Shown: positions 5,168 through 6,553 of the stretch, one piece after another
Layout of the letters: each line of letters starts with the position of its first letter
How positions within the stretch are numbered: the first letter of the stretch is position 1
Assembly (NCBI GenBank): GCA_030614245.1
Contig: JAUWKK010000167.1
Span: 1 to 6,553 of the forward strand
DNA from: Planctomycetota bacterium
GTDB taxonomy: Bacteria > Planctomycetota > PUPC01 > JABMSA01 > JAUWKK01
DNA: 6,553 nt
Reading direction: 5' to 3'
Program-made: the position numbers and the translations under genes
Notes under the pieces: model-generated
Databases searched by the model: none
Seen by the model: the letters and a program-made list of their open reading frames with translations, nothing else
What the model was told of the DNA's origin: nothing

Positions 5168-6012
5168 CACCCACGCCAGCAGGCGACCGGCGCGATATGC
5201 TCCGGCGGCAGATACAGCGGCTTACAAACCTCCCTTCGCTGCCGCTCGTCGTGCAGAGGGTGCTGCAGATGGTCGACAGCACCTCGGTGACGGGAAAGGA
5301 ACTGGCCGCCGAGATCGAGCAGGATGCCGCACTTACCGCGCGCGTGCTCAAGCTCGTCAATTCCGCCTTCTATGCATCCTCCGGCGTCGTTTCCACTGTC
5401 TCGCACGCGCTCGTCCTGCTGGGCTTCGAGGTAGTCAAGGGCGTCGTCCTCAGCGCCAGCATCTTCGACATAATGAACAGCAGCATGATGGGGCTGTGGG
5501 AGCACAGCCTCGGCTGCGGCATCGGCGCGCGGCTCGTCGCCGACCAGACCGGCGCCTGCGAGCCGGAAGAAGCGTCCGTTTCGGGACTGCTTCATGACAT
5601 CGGTAAACTGGCGTTCATCTGCGAAGTGCCGAAGTCATACAACAGGCTCATCGAGGCCATACGCGTCAGCAATCACTTCCTGCTCGAAGTCGAGGTCGAG
5701 GTGCTCGGCACCGATCACGCGGAAGCCGGCGAGTGGCTCGCGAAACGATGGAACCTGCCCGATACACTCATCAGGCCCATCCGGTGGCACCACGACCCCA
5801 AGGCTTCCGAAGATGATGCCGTTCGAGCCGCCATAGTCAATGTTGCGGATGTTCTCATCAAGTCGCACGGCTACGGCTTCAGCGGCGACGAAAAAGTCAA
5901 TCCTATCGACCCATTCGCCCGTGAATGCCTGCAGCTGACCATCGACGACATCGAAAAAGTCGTCGAGAAGCTGACCGGCGAGATCAAGAAAGTGCAGATG
6001 GCGGAAGCCTGA
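5164..6012 (+). CDS. HDOD domain signalling protein with intact HD motif
   Basis: A cytoplasmic protein of 282 residues, essentially a single HDOD domain (about 14-210) plus a C-terminal helical part. HDOD proteins are scaffold or signalling relatives of HD-GYP cyclic di-GMP phosphodiesterases. Family marks are IQRLTNLPSLPLVVQRVLQM (17-36), DAALTARVLKLVNSAFY (54-70), HALVLLGFEVVKGVVLS (81-97 region), WEHS (102-105), GLLHDIGKL (131-139), LGTDHAEAGEWLAKRWNLP (171-189) and IRWHHDP (196-202). Many HDOD proteins have lost the metal-binding residues, but here H104, H134-D135, H175, H199/H200 and D219 are all present. Metal binding or weak hydrolase activity is therefore conceivable. No GYP motif is present, so it is not a canonical HD-GYP enzyme. 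It is co-transcribed with the small gene and divergent from the secretion genes. A role in motility, secretion or adhesion control is inference. Confidence 0.9.
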   Translation: MTPTPAGDRRDMLRRQIQRLTNLPSLPLVVQRVLQMVDSTSVTGKELAAEIEQDAALTARVLKLVNSAFYASSGVVSTVSHALVLLGFEVVKGVVLSASIFDIMNSSMMGLWEHSLGCGIGARLVADQTGACEPEEASVSGLLHDIGKLAFICEVPKSYNRLIEAIRVSNHFLLEVEVEVLGTDHAEAGEWLAKRWNLPDTLIRPIRWHHDPKASEDDAVRAAIVNVADVLIKSHGYGFSGDEKVNPIDPFARECLQLTIDDIEKVVEKLTGEIKKVQMAEA

Positions 6013-6031
6013 GCGGCCGCTGCCCGACGAA

Positions 6032-6059
6032 CACGGCCAACGCAAGGCCGTTGACCGTG
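6032..6059 (+). other. Hairpin downstream of the HDOD gene
   Basis: Two alternative folds exist 20 bases after the stop. One is CACGG/CCGTG (6032-6036 with 6055-6059) enclosing AACG/CGTT. The other is ACGGCC/GGCCGT (6033-6038 with 6046-6051). There is no T-run, so if transcription ends here it is not by a classic intrinsic terminator; an RNA-stabilising 3' structure is possible. Confidence 0.4.
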
Positions 6060-6070
6060 CCACCCGCGAC

Positions 6071-6132
6071 CAGAGACTTCAGGCCACAGACTTCAGGCAG
6101 AAGGAGGGAAGAGGATCCCTGCAGCCTGCAGC
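6071..6132. repeat. 14-base and 7-base tandem duplications
   Basis: CAGAGACTTCAGGC (6071-6084) is followed directly by CACAGACTTCAGGC (6085-6098), 13 of 14 identical. Further on, CTGCAGC occurs twice in tandem (6119-6132). Both periods are multiples of 7, as in the ACTG arrays, but the unit is different. No coding role is evident. Confidence 0.65.
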
Positions 6133-6268
6133 CTTCTCGTGGCTGGCAGGCCCAAGGAGGGGTTGGAAGTCAGCGAGACGGGCAGGCACGTTCAAGCAGA
6201 GCTTGGACGTGGGGCAGATGAGTTCAGCGCGCGATTCACCCCTGGCATGTTCCAAACGAAAAAAATCC

Positions 6269-6296
6269 TTGCACATACCGGCAAAGATCGTAGAAT
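6269..6296 (+). promoter_or_regulatory. Possible promoter reading rightward
   Basis: TTGCAC (6269-6274), a 16-base spacer and TAGAAT (6291-6296). The -10 box is good (5 of 6) and the -35 box is poor. It would transcribe through the dispersed repeat at 6328-6387 and beyond. No supported gene lies downstream within the window. Confidence 0.3.
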
Positions 6297-6327
6297 CACT
6301 TGTCGCAATGACAGAGTTGACATTGCG

Positions 6328-6387
6328 TGGTTACTAACAGGAGCAGCAGATACTGAACATGCTCTGCGAGCGGAATGCTGTTTTCAT
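6328..6387 (+). repeat. Dispersed repeat, right copy
   Basis: Bases 6350-6387 match the reverse complement of 1-38 with one difference. The preceding 22 bases match at 15 positions, including the block ACAGGAGC (6337-6344). Conservation of an AGGAG-like block ahead of an ATG at 6359 is suggestive of a small expressed element, but the 15-base spacing is long for a ribosome site. The element faces out of the window on the right, as its partner does on the left. Confidence 0.8.
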
Positions 6388-6434
6388 GTCATTCTGCCTG
6401 GCCGCCTGTGGAGGGAGCGAAGCTAAGAATCTTT
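6387..6434 (+). repeat. Third TGTCATTCTG dispersed element
   Basis: TGTCATTCTG (6387-6396), a 20-base insert, then GAGCGAAGCTAAGAATCTTT-like sequence to 6434. It has the same ends as the inverted pair at 2103-2223, and here it follows directly on the 38-base repeat. The insert interrupts the usual compact form of the element, as in the forward arm at 2103. Confidence 0.65.
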
Positions 6435-6458
6435 GGCATGTGGTGCCGCCGTTCCAGG

Positions 6459-6510
6459 CTGCAAATGCATGAATTTGCAGGCTGAAAGCCGGCCCCCCGG
6501 TTGGGCCGGC
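6459..6510. repeat. Two adjacent strong palindromes
   Basis: CTGCAAAT/ATTTGCAG (6459-6466 with 6473-6480, loop of 6) is followed by GCCGGCCC/GGGCCGGC (6488-6495 with 6503-6510, loop of 7). Both have 8-pair perfect stems and neither is followed by a T-run. They look like REP-type intergenic palindromes. From 6511 to the window end I see nothing I can support. Confidence 0.7.
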
Positions 6511-6553
6511 CCCTGGCCGCGAACGTGTCCGTTAAGGTGTACACGCCCGGCGG

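Noticed and set aside
6139..6426. 95-codon plus-strand open frame downstream of the HDOD gene
   Set aside because: No recognisable domain, passes through the dispersed repeat and TGTCAT element, and lacks a supporting ribosome site; judged chance.
6389..6553. Minus-strand frame entering from the right edge and ending near 6389 (contains GAGFQPAN)
   Set aside because: Most of it is translation of the palindromes at 6459-6510 and the TGTCAT element. The first dozen residues at the edge could be a real gene end, but too little is visible to call it.
6501..6553. tRNA- or rRNA-like sequence at the right end
   Set aside because: No cloverleaf with a T-arm GTTCGA-type motif and no recognisable rRNA segment; the resemblance of GTACACGCCCG to a 16S 3' motif is too short.

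Overview
The window reads as a chromosomal stretch from a diderm (Gram-negative-type) bacterium of moderately high GC. It carries type II secretion / type IV pilus-type machinery and an HDOD signalling protein, set among unusually many short dispersed repeats. The repeat types (heptanucleotide ACTG/CAGT arrays, GGGGCTTCAGCCCC palindromes, AGCCCTGAAAGGGC modules, TGTCATTCTGAG elements) remind me of environmental genomes from groups such as Planctomycetota, Armatimonadota, Chloroflexota or Cyanobacteria. Nothing here fixes the phylum.

Layout. Positions 1-101 hold the edge of a dispersed repeat and a hairpin. Three minus-strand genes follow, in transcription order gspE (4335 to 2605), gspG (1969 to 1463) and gspF (1307 to 102). 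They encode the secretion ATPase with an MshEN-type N-terminus, a major pseudopilin and the polytopic inner-membrane platform protein. The gaps between them are large for an operon (635 and 155 bases) and are filled with repeats. Divergent from gspE, a good sigma70-like promoter (TTGACA/TATAAG, 4561-4590) precedes a plus-strand pair. The first gene encodes a small 143-residue protein with a 'KPGMILAQPV' module (4736-5167). The second encodes a 282-residue HDOD protein with an intact HD motif (5164-6012). The two overlap as ATGA and are probably translationally coupled. Positions 6013-6553 contain no gene I can support, only hairpins, short tandem repeats, a possible promoter and repeat elements.

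How the genes fit together. GspE would power assembly of GspG on the GspF platform. The MshEN fold of GspE binds cyclic di-GMP in some relatives, and HDOD proteins are signalling scaffolds, so the divergent pair may regulate secretion or surface behaviour. That link is inference from proximity and domain type only.

The most striking signal is the repeat architecture. All three intergenic gaps upstream of the gsp genes hold arrays of a 7-base unit in facing orientations (CAGTNNN on the left, NACTGNN on the right). In two gaps these enclose a palindrome-rich core. One array runs into gspE and supplies its last 13 codons and stop. A separate 38-base sequence occurs near both ends of the window as outward-facing inverted copies with one mismatch.
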